64,000 bases of DNA from Schizochytrium sp. TIO01 (lineage: Eukaryota > Sar > Bigyra > Thraustochytrida > Thraustochytriidae), in contig SMSO01000014.1 in assembly GCA_004764695.1 (NCBI GenBank), positions 4,122,845 to 4,186,844 on the forward strand, read 5' to 3'. Position numbers and translations under genes: made by a program. Positions 13,301 through 20,656 of this stretch are shown here, piece by piece (positions within the stretch are counted from its first letter, which is position 1; each line of letters opens with the position of its first letter). The notes below the pieces were generated by a model that did not search any database, was not told where the DNA came from, and saw only the letters and a list, made by a program, of their open reading frames with translations.

Positions 13301-15711
13301 ACCTCCATACGAATCGCAGGGAGTTCAACGCCCAGGTCGACTCGCGGCGTGGGGCGTTCATCAGCCTCCGGGCGGGTTGTGCACAATACAAGGGACGAAT
13401 GAATGCTCACGTCACTCAGCAAATGATAAGTGTTGGCGGTTTCACCAGCTTCGTTGTCGTGCTCAACCTTGGCAAGGATATCTGAACCTTCAAGATGCCA
13501 GGTATCCATGCTATGTTGGGAAAGGTCAAAAGTACCGAGGCGGAGTTCCAGACGTGGAGCCACAGGGTTTGATACGTCTGCTGGGACAATAATGCGGGGT
13601 GCTTGTAGACGAATATTCACACTTGGCACCTCGTCAAGATTGACCATCTCTTCAATAGTAGAGCCAGAGAAGGCAGCATAGTACGCGTCCCATGCAGATG
13701 GCGCAGACTCAACTTCGTCACTATCGTTAGGATCCTCAGCATACAGCTGCTTCTGGGCTTCATTTAGTAGCATCTCTGATTCTGAAGATGCTGCTGGTTC
13801 CTCAGGCATTTGAAAAACTCCCATAACATGCTCAACTAAAGGAGCACTATAGACGAGCCGAAGAGGTTGATCAAGACGGCAGTCAACAACCAAAGGACCA
13901 TGTCGCTTGCCATTTTTGCGACCCACCTTGAGAACGATGAGATTGGGCGCTGTGCCACCCTCGCTTTCTACCGCAGGACCTAGGACACTGCGATACAACG
14001 TGTTCCTCGTAACCTCATCTTGAACAACTAGGGATTCAGCTTCAAGGTCAATCTTTTGTAGTGTGCCTTGCAAGTCCACGCCACAGCGAAGCTCTCCAAG
14101 ATGGGCACGCGCACATTTACTATCCGAGGGACCGAGTCGGACATCAACACTAGCGATTGATGCACTGAGCTGCAAATGTACTTTGGTGAGGTCAAAAACA
14201 TCATCCTCTTCCATATTGGGATCATAGCCAATGGTGTCAAACAGCTGGTCGCGCTCTTCATCAGTAACTTCGGCACGTACAGCTTCAATTGACCCTTCTT
14301 TGGGGTCTTCCTGTTGTTGGTTACCGTTGCCGCCGTTACCCCACCACGAAGAAAACCATCCCTTTTGTTCTTGCTCCTTCTTGGCACGAGCCTCGGCGCG
14401 CCTTCGCTGGACCTCTGGATCATCACGACGTTCTTGCACGGGCGTTGTAGAATTTCCAATACGCATACGCACCTCTTCATATGCAATCCGCCTCAGACGC
14501 ACAATATGGGCAAAGGTAAGTTTATCGGAGCTTTCCATAAGCTCGAGTCGTTTGCGGTCCTGTGTGCTGAGGTCTGGAAGCCACCCCCGTGTGGCCTCCA
14601 GAGTACGTTTAAAGAGCTCGAGATAGTTTGCACGACAAGCTTTGAAAAATGCCTCTCGCTTTCGTTCAGTGATGTTATGTCTGGCTTCCTTGAGCACTAC
14701 TCTGCGAGCGCGGTCCCACTTAGATTCTTTAGGTGCTTTTTTATGCTGCTTGTGTTTTGCATCTTCAAGCGCGTCTTGTTTGGGAGCAGGCTGCAATCCT
14801 ACAAGAGCGCAGACCTGGTCGTTGTCCATGGAGAAGCATGCAGCTGCCATGTTCAGGTCGATCTCAATGCCTTCTGTGGCACGATTGCCCTTGGCATCGG
14901 GAGGTCCTTTACGTAGCGTAATGCGGGTTGTGATACTACGTTGGCGGAAGACCTCAACCATATTGACATCTTTTTGGTGTTTGTCCCCAGAATCAATACG
15001 ACCAACGGAAATGCGCGGGCCGCGAATGGATGCCAATTTCCGCAAGATGTCCGCACCACTAACAAATGCCTCTTCCCAGTTCTCATCTACCGACAGTAGC
15101 GAAATTTCATCGAGGTGGAATTCTGCACGGCCTCGTGAGCTCTTCACTACTACGCGAATGTCCTGGAGCACAAGCTGAAGATTGTCCAAGATCTTGGTCG
15201 CTAACTTCATCCAAAACGAAGATCCTTCCGCGGAGATTACGCCTTCCTCCGCTTTGGCTTTCGCTGCCGATGTCTCAATCCTCTCCAGCTGGTCAAGTCG
15301 TTCCTTTTTGGCCTCTGCGCGCTCACGGCGCTTGTCTAGCTCGGACTTTGCGTCACCTTCTCCATGTGACAGCGTAAGATTTTTGGTCATGGAATTCGCA
15401 TGGTTGCCTGTCTGACCTTCTGGCTCGGGCTGCTCCACTTCGACATCAATGCCTGTGAGTCTGATGACGACGGGCTTGCTCTGCAGCTTGGACCAGGGCA
15501 CGTCCACGCTGAGGCGTCCTATCTTGCTGCGCGATACGTCGAGTTCCAGGCCAAGGAGTTTCTGCATGGCCTGAGGCTCAAGCTCCAGGTCCTCAATCTC
15601 CATGTGCCCGTTCCATAGCGAGACCACGAGCCCCTCGAGGCTCGCATCGTCCACGCACAGGTACTCCCGCGCATACCTGCGAATCAGCGCTTGCACTGCG
15701 CCCTCAAACAT
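4381..15711 (-). CDS. VPS13: VPS13-family bridge-like lipid transfer protein
   Basis: A single open frame of 3776 codons. The N terminus MFEGAVQALIRRYAREYL followed by NGHMEIEDLELEP and VPWSKLQSKPVVIRL is a clear chorein domain (residues 1-110). A long beta-rich rod follows, with a charged K/E helix near 125-160. The VPS13 adaptor-binding (SHR-BD) region lies at about 1990-2780 and includes PFWVVNGTGLDLVLARDD. The C-terminal ATG2-like amphipathic region is at about 3330-3460 (GYALPGNPGELLSAL, then repeated GLxKP/GxxG motifs), followed by a PH-like stretch. Last comes a proline run near 3582 and about 190 helical residues. VPS13 proteins form hydrophobic grooves that carry bulk lipids between organelles at contact sites. 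The frame extends upstream to a TTG, but the ATG at 15711 gives the canonical MFEG start in a good context (AAAG). Length is normal for the family. The complete absence of introns is notable. Confidence 0.95.
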   Translation of the reverse strand: MFEGAVQALIRRYAREYLCVDDASLEGLVVSLWNGHMEIEDLELEPQAMQKLLGLELDVSRSKIGRLSVDVPWSKLQSKPVVIRLTGIDVEVEQPEPEGQTGNHANSMTKNLTLSHGEGDAKSELDKRRERAEAKKERLDQLERIETSAAKAKAEEGVISAEGSSFWMKLATKILDNLQLVLQDIRVVVKSSRGRAEFHLDEISLLSVDENWEEAFVSGADILRKLASIRGPRISVGRIDSGDKHQKDVNMVEVFRQRSITTRITLRKGPPDAKGNRATEGIEIDLNMAAACFSMDNDQVCALVGLQPAPKQDALEDAKHKQHKKAPKESKWDRARRVVLKEARHNITERKREAFFKACRANYLELFKRTLEATRGWLPDLSTQDRKRLELMESSDKLTFAHIVRLRRIAYEEVRMRIGNSTTPVQERRDDPEVQRRRAEARAKKEQEQKGWFSSWWGNGGNGNQQQEDPKEGSIEAVRAEVTDEERDQLFDTIGYDPNMEEDDVFDLTKVHLQLSASIASVDVRLGPSDSKCARAHLGELRCGVDLQGTLQKIDLEAESLVVQDEVTRNTLYRSVLGPAVESEGGTAPNLIVLKVGRKNGKRHGPLVVDCRLDQPLRLVYSAPLVEHVMGVFQMPEEPAASSESEMLLNEAQKQLYAEDPNDSDEVESAPSAWDAYYAAFSGSTIEEMVNLDEVPSVNIRLQAPRIIVPADVSNPVAPRLELRLGTFDLSQHSMDTWHLEGSDILAKVEHDNEAGETANTYHLLSDVSIHSSLVLCTTRPEADERPTPRVDLGVELPAIRMEVNSDAVDALLAIAKPILAASVDDPTTSAPAAAVAGVRTKRLEDQSGSADDHSEPTDWPEDLAILNRIASRVAFRLRANLGETSIKCDLPNTKATVSLEKLTATYIQRTFDTSLEFEAGSFMIKDHQSERDVWSPQEGSDLVKLKVQTTKSQSPIFEGYSQTMSLKVGAVCVNVPTAFVQGIYRTAAHLSKTISASTTPSSSSKALDSPYAEAMPVDAVSGDPVESNANTYALQDNGIGASRPEVRYEFSAEKLEVKFLRDDEGTSNPPPPPYLILGCEINSVDAQYTTSAVHARVHKLRASSAERDILFLSADQQGSKEDVLSIEWTAEHGTIVEVDPIHLVLDQKAFRALLEFRPPDDLFADSAKPVRSLRRRASSMSSYSSFGQASSPAKVQSRSSQPVSAQPPTSSALEIKLRRPDAPFVVQFLAADGPSCEAHASGLRTDKKGVHLEKISLLLDGKHEILSVADVRYEASSGVVVDRVEAILNPETRRLAHTLTNVARALVELAGPAGPAASSTQTEESAIASPNDAKPSSEPLRVVVTQVRVVTRDVSNEGGNVFIARNITYQGDFISLGDVCMWDEDDNLSVEEATRSNSLFVCKSDSESKETLQISLGGSGVKATGIAKAYFLLTPVSQAVLTTLIRTLLASINAIQELFISNGSDAVQGDLHTLTEHENEEEEEVNQGESSVFALELPGLSLELENYRPKLGNLMLDSGSASLIVQKNGEIKLHVEDVELLSTKFPLDLRIHFPDPEVMRIELSMQHGLALSADPRSLYQLNAALNSNLLLASSARPQYELASEGGSSLSLAVDAKEARLNFTRPPIQGTEDTDVEHFATISLADLNVEFNGKDSTLHLKTSSARLDSHVRMREEEEPIIKLVAKITQTSVLYTTSVEGNTYQTSVFIDGESVTLSHEPKLLRALFEFQAILESLRTANVLQRELDRELEDAKNEALMTREMQGRICLKQLEVKIAPEDVPSVAILIRSEVIALIETSESETELSRKIHLTVAETSCGLCALGPNQEIERQHSLVEDASVILVLKNIYQANGVRLMSSFMLNVNDVSLELQIPMVARLRQVILSMIRSLPSRKMVQRAIMREAAKRPERSYSQTSAMSISETSASTAAAGGSADLEAFDGTKYQVEVTVSSFEAVVYGRTLPFLRLRIQDNSIASGETVGSSESISSNAFNGAIQVQNVDLSVLNPHNMAWEPALEPCDLACDVSTIPQKPHNGLSLGFRSSRELRLNLHVDHLRRFIEETEDLVAQVQEVVTGDDDSAPSQLKLVNFRRCTIVNETDEVVFVNGEVEIPPHKEGEVQTSSMRVDIRIVDQFLELPLVDRRDQPLGNAHWGAWVEHQAPEDEEGRDGFVVTIASGVVCCNDCDLPLEMAMFNAGEPEMLRIIKPGRRFHVPPFQNWDKHNLAVRRPSAENDAWSMVPLTYDSKNTRDEELIMALGNSEVVIRADVVRNSCRPLVRVHLKPVSVIENELPVAVKVQLVEVREKNQPMKLFAERDLAPGDLWPLYPQNVGSLSVQFAFLNAPSNFGGRVSVTGQRCTYQYSLQDKTSQRVQQFLVRVAKNGMSLYAPFWVVNGTGLDLVLARDDTMQLLDEPVEGSVRRVVEETWENQRKFMHQGWSQQMLPGERPVWSDKDGNKARPRELVRLPMNEPGWSWETEWVVDTNFRDTDADGWMYATSFSPENWSPKESWTRPIRRRRWVRTRCKPVSQDKSSTDIGMASSAYGAGSTSTRLFGFDTCRMSLKSSMNSAHGLAWSEPCQLGLTVGASNVFPIRRSTESSDLSFYELVYSISEHPTIARTKLCTVSPRVVLVNQSGTVVRVIQADTYQDPIVVTGEPTPLWWHQPLSNPESALLKIQLGSSNWSMPFPIHTLDEFCISIPGYEGRIVVDVRRGAVESTVLVVFRADSQTQPMYRIENVSLERLHCVQKNVKVDPGSMLEVEPYGTAPFAWAEPCKPHLISIEIGGYDASQKHVTATVDLTKIGGETRIALPPQSITNHRSSASEESVVKAGKRHFLNGPHGKRWVARAPPPMVESVLDDSDMAGRKRSWPLGLRQSQASAIVFRSEESCKAREEAGEDRVLCYGDRFQITCTTSDGVNRHLTRVEGTREVGWTRITDQGGIFQRDDEALVEDDEASSRNLSWWAFVSTKKSKGDPVELSDDFHIALVRRHKHGEDSYELCLAPKPSQPDTLQLWSTKTDEHNLVSFTASALSNIRNLEARYVFVVVDVDSHSRIVRISETSIEASSSSSSEVSTSETQEQTRLKLSFDLNDLGVSVIYKKALRASSLLAELVYVTASIHCEFVDTNLDRKLDVILQSFRVDNCLSDPTYANLLKRAYNEEEDRTNKFKPVLSFSMSEKHTALAVRYIRALKWDLAKLDIQLDEDFVSACKEVIAQVSAPQRASVSDRDGPKLSVQEDSKRDVFSHTSMDLYAQCERGLEVNTPAGVRFLFVNLLKISQLDLGISYFRSKVTDVEGIPVTLDPFERTHLASTRANLLNDIRMYYRGQIQKRIFKIIGYALPGNPGELLSALGSGNRVSAAFASIGSLGATVAKVDLDYKKTRTAKPRGFEEGLAQGTKQISEGFRGGFKGLLSKPMEGLSKGSVQDAVGGLGEGMYGFFAKPVSGVASAIASTSQGIAARSKPKQLLESERQVHMRARPERLFRGVQGSQELVVYDLFRTCLVRKAIELMRTSIDTYTSDKSEPADLVFTADYIVDSQVRLLLVHSQTHVALLTFTREKPVSSSYQQQRQTANSGTQRQQRSSVPPPPPPSGKDKTGEWCFVGPEQHEFESMNEQVSVKLLWMLSLTLPTTQNMEAAVQRWRERCNQRNMQQCEIQLRRGCKHFKEQLNHSNVDENLEQIRQIAAQLSQRVGLRETPYHNMRELTNSWVKIQELVYQESEEVQVQSVAKLLALSKLSDESPMILFSLIRAYMSFRLEGSNTRYELVLTAFEDACMYLAASD

Positions 15712-17602
15712 CTTTCTCGCCGCTGACAATCGCCTTGCCAGCCTCAATATCCTCCGCTCACAGCAAAGGGTTTTGGTGGTCTGATCTTCTCAATCAATCG
15801 TCCAACAAAATTCAAACTGAAAGAAAAAAATTCAAATTCAAATTCAAATTCAAATTCAAATTCAAATTCGAATTCGAATTCAGATGATACAAAAATTCAA
15901 AATCTAAAGTTCAAACGAGAAAAAGCAAAGGGGGAAAGGGGAAGTCATGAACTGATTTCAGTTCATTTGAATTGGGTTTGCGAACAGCACAAAAGTCAAA
16001 TGACGATTTTCTTGCTTTTATTAAAAAAATTAACAGTTCCCCGCTTTTATTCCTCTCTCTCTTTCTTTCAAAAGAAGGTTTCTTTATCTCGGATCCTGTT
16101 CAATACGAAAGCTGTCTGTCTCTCTTGAGGTACTTGGAGAGTAGTGGAATGTTATCTTTCAAAATCCGCCCTTCTTATAGTTTAAGGTATACAGGCTCTA
16201 TAGATGATTGTTGTTTTTCGAAAATGATAAAGATACTTAAAAATAAAATTTAAATTGAAAAATCAAAATGCAAAATGGATTTCTTGAAGAACTTGAGGCT
16301 CGGGAACCAAGGCAGCAGAACCGCAGATGAGACAGTAGAACGCAGCTCAGAGAGTTGACCTACCAGGCGGGGTACCGTAAACAGGATCAAGCGTATCTGA
16401 GAATCCAGTTCTGCATCTGAAGCCTGCGCAATGGAAACCTATCGGCATCGGCACCGGCAACATCAGAAACACGGAGGGAAGCGGAGGAAACTCTTAGTAG
16501 TAGTAATAGGGAGGTCCTGAGACTCACTCAGAAGAGCTCGAAATCAAACAGGGCAAGATCAAGCTTGCGAGCAAGCCGCCAATCCTGATCTTGGACCTGA
16601 AGTTAATCTGAGCTTTTTACTGGAAGGGTGTGGCTATTGTTTTAGAAACTCTGCACTTTGAACTTGTCCAGGCTGGTTCAACTATGAGATGTTCAACACC
16701 CCCTTCTCGCGAGATTCCTCATTCAAGTAAATGAAGAATTATAAAAACTGACAAAAGGGTTGTGCCGACAGCCTCTTCAGGATCGCTGGGTGGATGGCCG
16801 CTTTTGCTGCGAGCGATGGGGATTACCGCCGATCGCTATCTTGCCACAGCGAATGCTACTTACGTGCGAAACAGCGCATTCATAGGTAGTGCTTTCGACC
16901 ACATGATGTTTTACCGATGGTTGGCCTGTATTCATTACGAGTCATACAACCCCGCGAACGCTTCGAACCGGTTACAATCTAGTTGTTAGACAACTACATA
17001 GGGAGTACATTCCATAGGTTGGCCAACAAGCATCGCACGAATGCGCGGGAGTAATGTACGTACTAATGGTTTTCTTGCGAGCAAAACACATGATGCATCT
17101 TGTAGCACCTGAGCCTGTTTCGATAGTAGACGTTGTATGCTATACGAAGAGATAAACACACTCTAGACCAGGAGGGTTAATGTCAAATTCCTACATTTGC
17201 GATGCTGTTGCGCACATAACATGCCTCGGCGTTCGCTCGCCTGTCCTGGAGTTGTGAAAGGGTTCATACCACGCTTCCAATTGCACGCACTTCAGGAGAA
17301 CATGCAGAAGAATACTCGAGAGGGTGCGCACGCTTTCGAATAGAACTTTTGCTGCTAATCATTAGCGGAGGTGTGAGACCATTGTGAGATGTCGCCGGCT
17401 AGATAGTTAGCTATAATGAGCTGCGGACTAGGCGCTAGTCTTTTAAGCCCTGAGGGCTATAGTCTAAGAATGACCAAACGAACCCAGTATACACCCTCGA
17501 CGTTTAGAAGTTGCTATCTAACGAACCACAGGCTGTGCTGCAAGAACCGGTCGTTCGTTTACACTTTAAAATTTTGTGATAATTTACAAATTCTGGGCAT
17601 TG
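15712..17602. other. intergenic region upstream of VPS13, downstream of the GT41 gene
   Basis: The 15712-15960 part is probably the VPS13 promoter and leader and includes an AAATTC repeat. Beyond that is AT-rich DNA (16000-16300), then a more GC-balanced stretch (16300-17600). A 75-codon frame at 16762-16989 begins at GTG and resembles nothing I recognise. No gene is supported. Confidence 0.65.
15828..15881. repeat. (AAATTC)n hexamer repeat upstream of VPS13
   Basis: About nine hexamer units; the final two change to GAATTC. It starts 117 bp upstream of the chosen VPS13 ATG. On the gene's sense strand it reads GAATTT. Confidence 0.95.
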
Positions 17603-20059
17603 CTATGGAAGTCGAGACGACGATCTTAATAATATATGTTGTGTACCACCAATGAGTCGCAGATCAATCATTGTCCGAAATGCACTTTCAAGATCCCGAG
17701 TATAAGACTCCACATCGAAAAGAGGGGGTTTCTTATCTAACAACTCACGCTGGCGTGCCTTGATCCCTGCTGCCAAACCTGGACGTAGCGCAATTTCTAC
17801 TGCAGTCTCGATAAATTCCTTTGCTGAATGGGTTATTAGGTAATCGCCCATCCCTAAACTAGATACGAGAGAGGCTGCAACACGTGAAGCAAAGGCATCA
17901 CCGGCTACAGTCAGCACAGGCAGACCTCCTCGCAAAGCATCTGTCGCGGTCGAATGAGCACCATAAACCAAGGTATCGAGGAAAAGGTCCCCACATACAT
18001 GGCGAGCCACATGTTCCGCTTTGGTCGTATGTGGTGCGTAGCGCAAACGGCTAGGATCCACCCCCCGCGCTCTTGCTTCACGTGATAAATTTTCAATGGT
18101 AAGCTCGGGCATTAGACGTCGAGAAGGCTCGAGCAACCAAAGGATGCTACCTGGCACACGTCGAAGGATCTGCATCCAAGACTCAAACGAGACCGGCTCA
18201 TGTTTATCGTTTTTGTTAAAATTCACAAACACAAAGCTCGCGCCAGCAAGTTCATCAAACTTAGAACAATAACTTATCCGATCCTGAGAAGCGAGCAACA
18301 GTTCAGTTTCAGCCTCTACTGTCTTGCGGTATGCATTGACTTGATACGAGTGTGGCATAAGTACTAATTTCTCTGAGAAGTGCGAGGCGTGCTCAGCAAG
18401 CGGGCTAGCAATGTGGTCTCCAATGAAATAATCAATAAATCTAGCCCCTGAGGTTCCAGCAAATACGAGATAATTAACAATGATAGGACTTGGGCGCGCA
18501 GCCACGACCTCTGGTCTTCCTCCCCGAGTGAAACCTTGCATATCCATAAGAATCTCGATGCCTAATTCGTCACGAATAACTCGGACAGTCTCAGCATGAG
18601 AAGTAGTGCTAAGATCTTTGAACATTGTTCCTGCAGTTTCAATGCGTCTACGGAATGTGGAGTTGTCATTCTTGCCATAACTTAAGGTATAAGAATCGAT
18701 TCTCTGGTAAAGGCGATGCAGATCGAAGAGTTCCTCACACAAGTGTGCAGTAGGGTGGTCATTAAAGTCATACGACAGGTAGCCTACACGAACACGAGCA
18801 CCTGCAGGTGAGAGTTTTGGTTGAGTGCCTTCGTAACCGTAATGATTCGCATGCATGCTAGCTAAGCGCTTTCGAAACGAGTTTGGAAAGGACCGAAGAA
18901 GTGAGTCAAATGGCAGAAACGACGGATTTAGTCCTTTTTGCAGCTCCCTGACTTCTACATTTCTCTGTAGCCAATTGGTTTCATGATCGAAGTTTGTCCA
19001 ATCACACGAGATGCGTCGTGTAACAGATATTTTGGCTCGGATGTTGATTTCTTCCCCTTCAAATTCGTCATCTGGTATTTCCCGAAGAGCTTGAAGAAAG
19101 CTATCAATTGACTGCTTCGCATCGCCAAGCTCCATATAGGCTGTTCCTAGATTTATCAAGGACATTCTTCGGATGCTTTCACCAGGTTCGCAAAGCTGTA
19201 TTACTTTTTGATACCGCTCCATTGCTTCGGGAATCATTTGGTGTTCATGATAGAGTGCAGCTATATTAATATGTACGGGAACAAATGCCGGATTTACTTT
19301 AAGTGAGTGAGAATAATAATAGAGAGCCTCTTCATGGCGGCCTAAATTCTTGAGCGAGACTCCCAAGTTATACAAGAGTTCACCTTTTAGAGCAAATTCA
19401 TTGATTGCAAGCCCTTTCTCATATGATTGGCGAGCGAGTTCTTCATACGCGCGACCTTGACGATGATAGGCAAGACCAATGTTATTATAAAGATGTATAA
19501 AAAGTTCTGTTGGCCATTGCTGTGTTTTATCGTGCTCAATTTCATGAAGGCAAGCCTCCATGACTTGCCTCGCTTTATTGTTTTCGCCAAGATCAAGAAG
19601 GACTCGCCCATAATTATTCATTACTGAACCTCTAATGTGGCTTGGGGTCAAGATTGTGAGTACATCTGCGTACAGATCTTTGGCCTTGGCGAGATCTTCA
19701 TTAAAATGAATATCTGCGACTGCCACTGCGAGTTGATTAGCCGCATCACAAGCCCAAGATTCTTTTGACTCACGACATGCCCGTACGCTCAAAGTTATCT
19801 CCGTTACTTTACTTTCGAGGTTTGGCAAGGACCTAATGTATTCTAACAATGGGTCAACTCTGTCTGTCCTCATTGCTGCCTCCTTTGTAGATGACAGTGG
19901 TGTTCTGGACAAAGCCACAACGCTACAACCCATGAGCAGCCAGAAACTGGCAACCGTGGTCATGAGAACCGTCGCCAGTTTCGAACCGAGCCGCCGAAGG
20001 AACATTGTCCCTAACCTCCGAGGCCTGCGCATGGGAGTTAGTTGCTGCGTCTGTGGCAT
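17603..20059 (-). CDS. TPR-containing GT41 glycosyltransferase (OGT/SPINDLY-like) with N-terminal membrane segment
   Basis: An 818-residue protein. After a basic N terminus (MRRPRRLGTMFLRR) there is a hydrophobic segment at about 28-49, then TPR repeats at about 125-320 (for example NLGVSLKNLGRHEEALYYY). A GT41 catalytic region runs from about 400 to 810. Motifs include RVRVGYLSYDFNDHPTAHL, in which His435 matches the proposed catalytic His of human OGT. VNFNKNDKHEP has Lys619 in the place of the UDP-contacting Lys842. The GAHSTATDALRGGLPVLT stretch is also conserved. The family transfers GlcNAc or fucose from nucleotide sugars to Ser/Thr. The longer frame starts at TTG, so I used the ATG at 20059; another in-frame ATG at 20032 keeps the hydrophobic segment. 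Cytosolic OGTs lack such a segment, so this may be a type II membrane enzyme, or the segment may be part of an organelle-targeting presequence. Donor sugar cannot be decided from the sequence. Confidence 0.88.
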   Translation of the reverse strand: MPQTQQLTPMRRPRRLGTMFLRRLGSKLATVLMTTVASFWLLMGCSVVALSRTPLSSTKEAAMRTDRVDPLLEYIRSLPNLESKVTEITLSVRACRESKESWACDAANQLAVAVADIHFNEDLAKAKDLYADVLTILTPSHIRGSVMNNYGRVLLDLGENNKARQVMEACLHEIEHDKTQQWPTELFIHLYNNIGLAYHRQGRAYEELARQSYEKGLAINEFALKGELLYNLGVSLKNLGRHEEALYYYSHSLKVNPAFVPVHINIAALYHEHQMIPEAMERYQKVIQLCEPGESIRRMSLINLGTAYMELGDAKQSIDSFLQALREIPDDEFEGEEINIRAKISVTRRISCDWTNFDHETNWLQRNVEVRELQKGLNPSFLPFDSLLRSFPNSFRKRLASMHANHYGYEGTQPKLSPAGARVRVGYLSYDFNDHPTAHLCEELFDLHRLYQRIDSYTLSYGKNDNSTFRRRIETAGTMFKDLSTTSHAETVRVIRDELGIEILMDMQGFTRGGRPEVVAARPSPIIVNYLVFAGTSGARFIDYFIGDHIASPLAEHASHFSEKLVLMPHSYQVNAYRKTVEAETELLLASQDRISYCSKFDELAGASFVFVNFNKNDKHEPVSFESWMQILRRVPGSILWLLEPSRRLMPELTIENLSREARARGVDPSRLRYAPHTTKAEHVARHVCGDLFLDTLVYGAHSTATDALRGGLPVLTVAGDAFASRVAASLVSSLGMGDYLITHSAKEFIETAVEIALRPGLAAGIKARQRELLDKKPPLFDVESYTRDLESAFRTMIDLRLIGGTQHILLRSSSRLP

Positions 20060-20656
20060 TCTGGCGGACCGCCGGAGCCACAGCAATGCTATCTGCTGCG
20101 ATGATAGTTGGACTATTACAATTGATTTTATGTTGAAAGGTAACCGTGGTCACTTACGACAAGCGAATAGATAGATAGATAGATACTAGGCACCTCCTAC
20201 CCTTTCGAACATTAGTAGACGAATTGAAGCTTCTTTAATTGTCTTGTGCTAGAAGCGAACTAAACAATAATAAGTTTCATGTTTGTTGGGCTCATTGGAG
20301 CCTTCGGCGCAAGTTTGTCATTTTCAATAGAGACCAAGTTGAAATTACATTTTTTTCTTAAATTAAAATAAGAAGAAAAAACTTTTGAACAATCCGAGAG
20401 AGGTCCTGGCTCATAAACTCAAACAATAAAACTCACAGTCCGTGATGAATTTGCCTGCTGCAAACTTAAAAAATAGAATCGATCGATCGAACATAGAATT
20501 AAAAAATAGTTGGAAGATTGGCTACCTTAACCCGCGTCAAGCTCAAATGATGTGCCATATCCCCTTTTTGCGCAGGGCAGAAATGCAATGGATCAACACA
20601 TCAATTAATTGCAGTCATGTGTATATCATCTACTAACATCAATGTTTGGTGAACTT
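20060..20656. other. intergenic region between GT41 and ALDH genes
   Basis: 597 bp containing the GT41 promoter side (20060 onward) and the 3' end of the aldehyde dehydrogenase gene. It has a GATA repeat at 20166-20185, an ATCGATCGATCGA run near 20468-20480 and AT-rich DNA. No gene is supported. Confidence 0.7.
20166..20185. repeat. (GATA)n microsatellite upstream of the GT41 gene
   Basis: Five GATA/ATAG units, 107 bp upstream of the GT41 ATG at 20059. Confidence 0.9.

Noticed and set aside
14314-14916. 200-codon plus-strand frame antisense to VPS13
   Set aside because: It lies wholly inside the well-supported VPS13 coding sequence in another phase, with no recognisable protein pattern.
16762-16989. 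75-codon frame between VPS13 and GT41 genes
   Set aside because: Starts at GTG, short, no similarity noticed.
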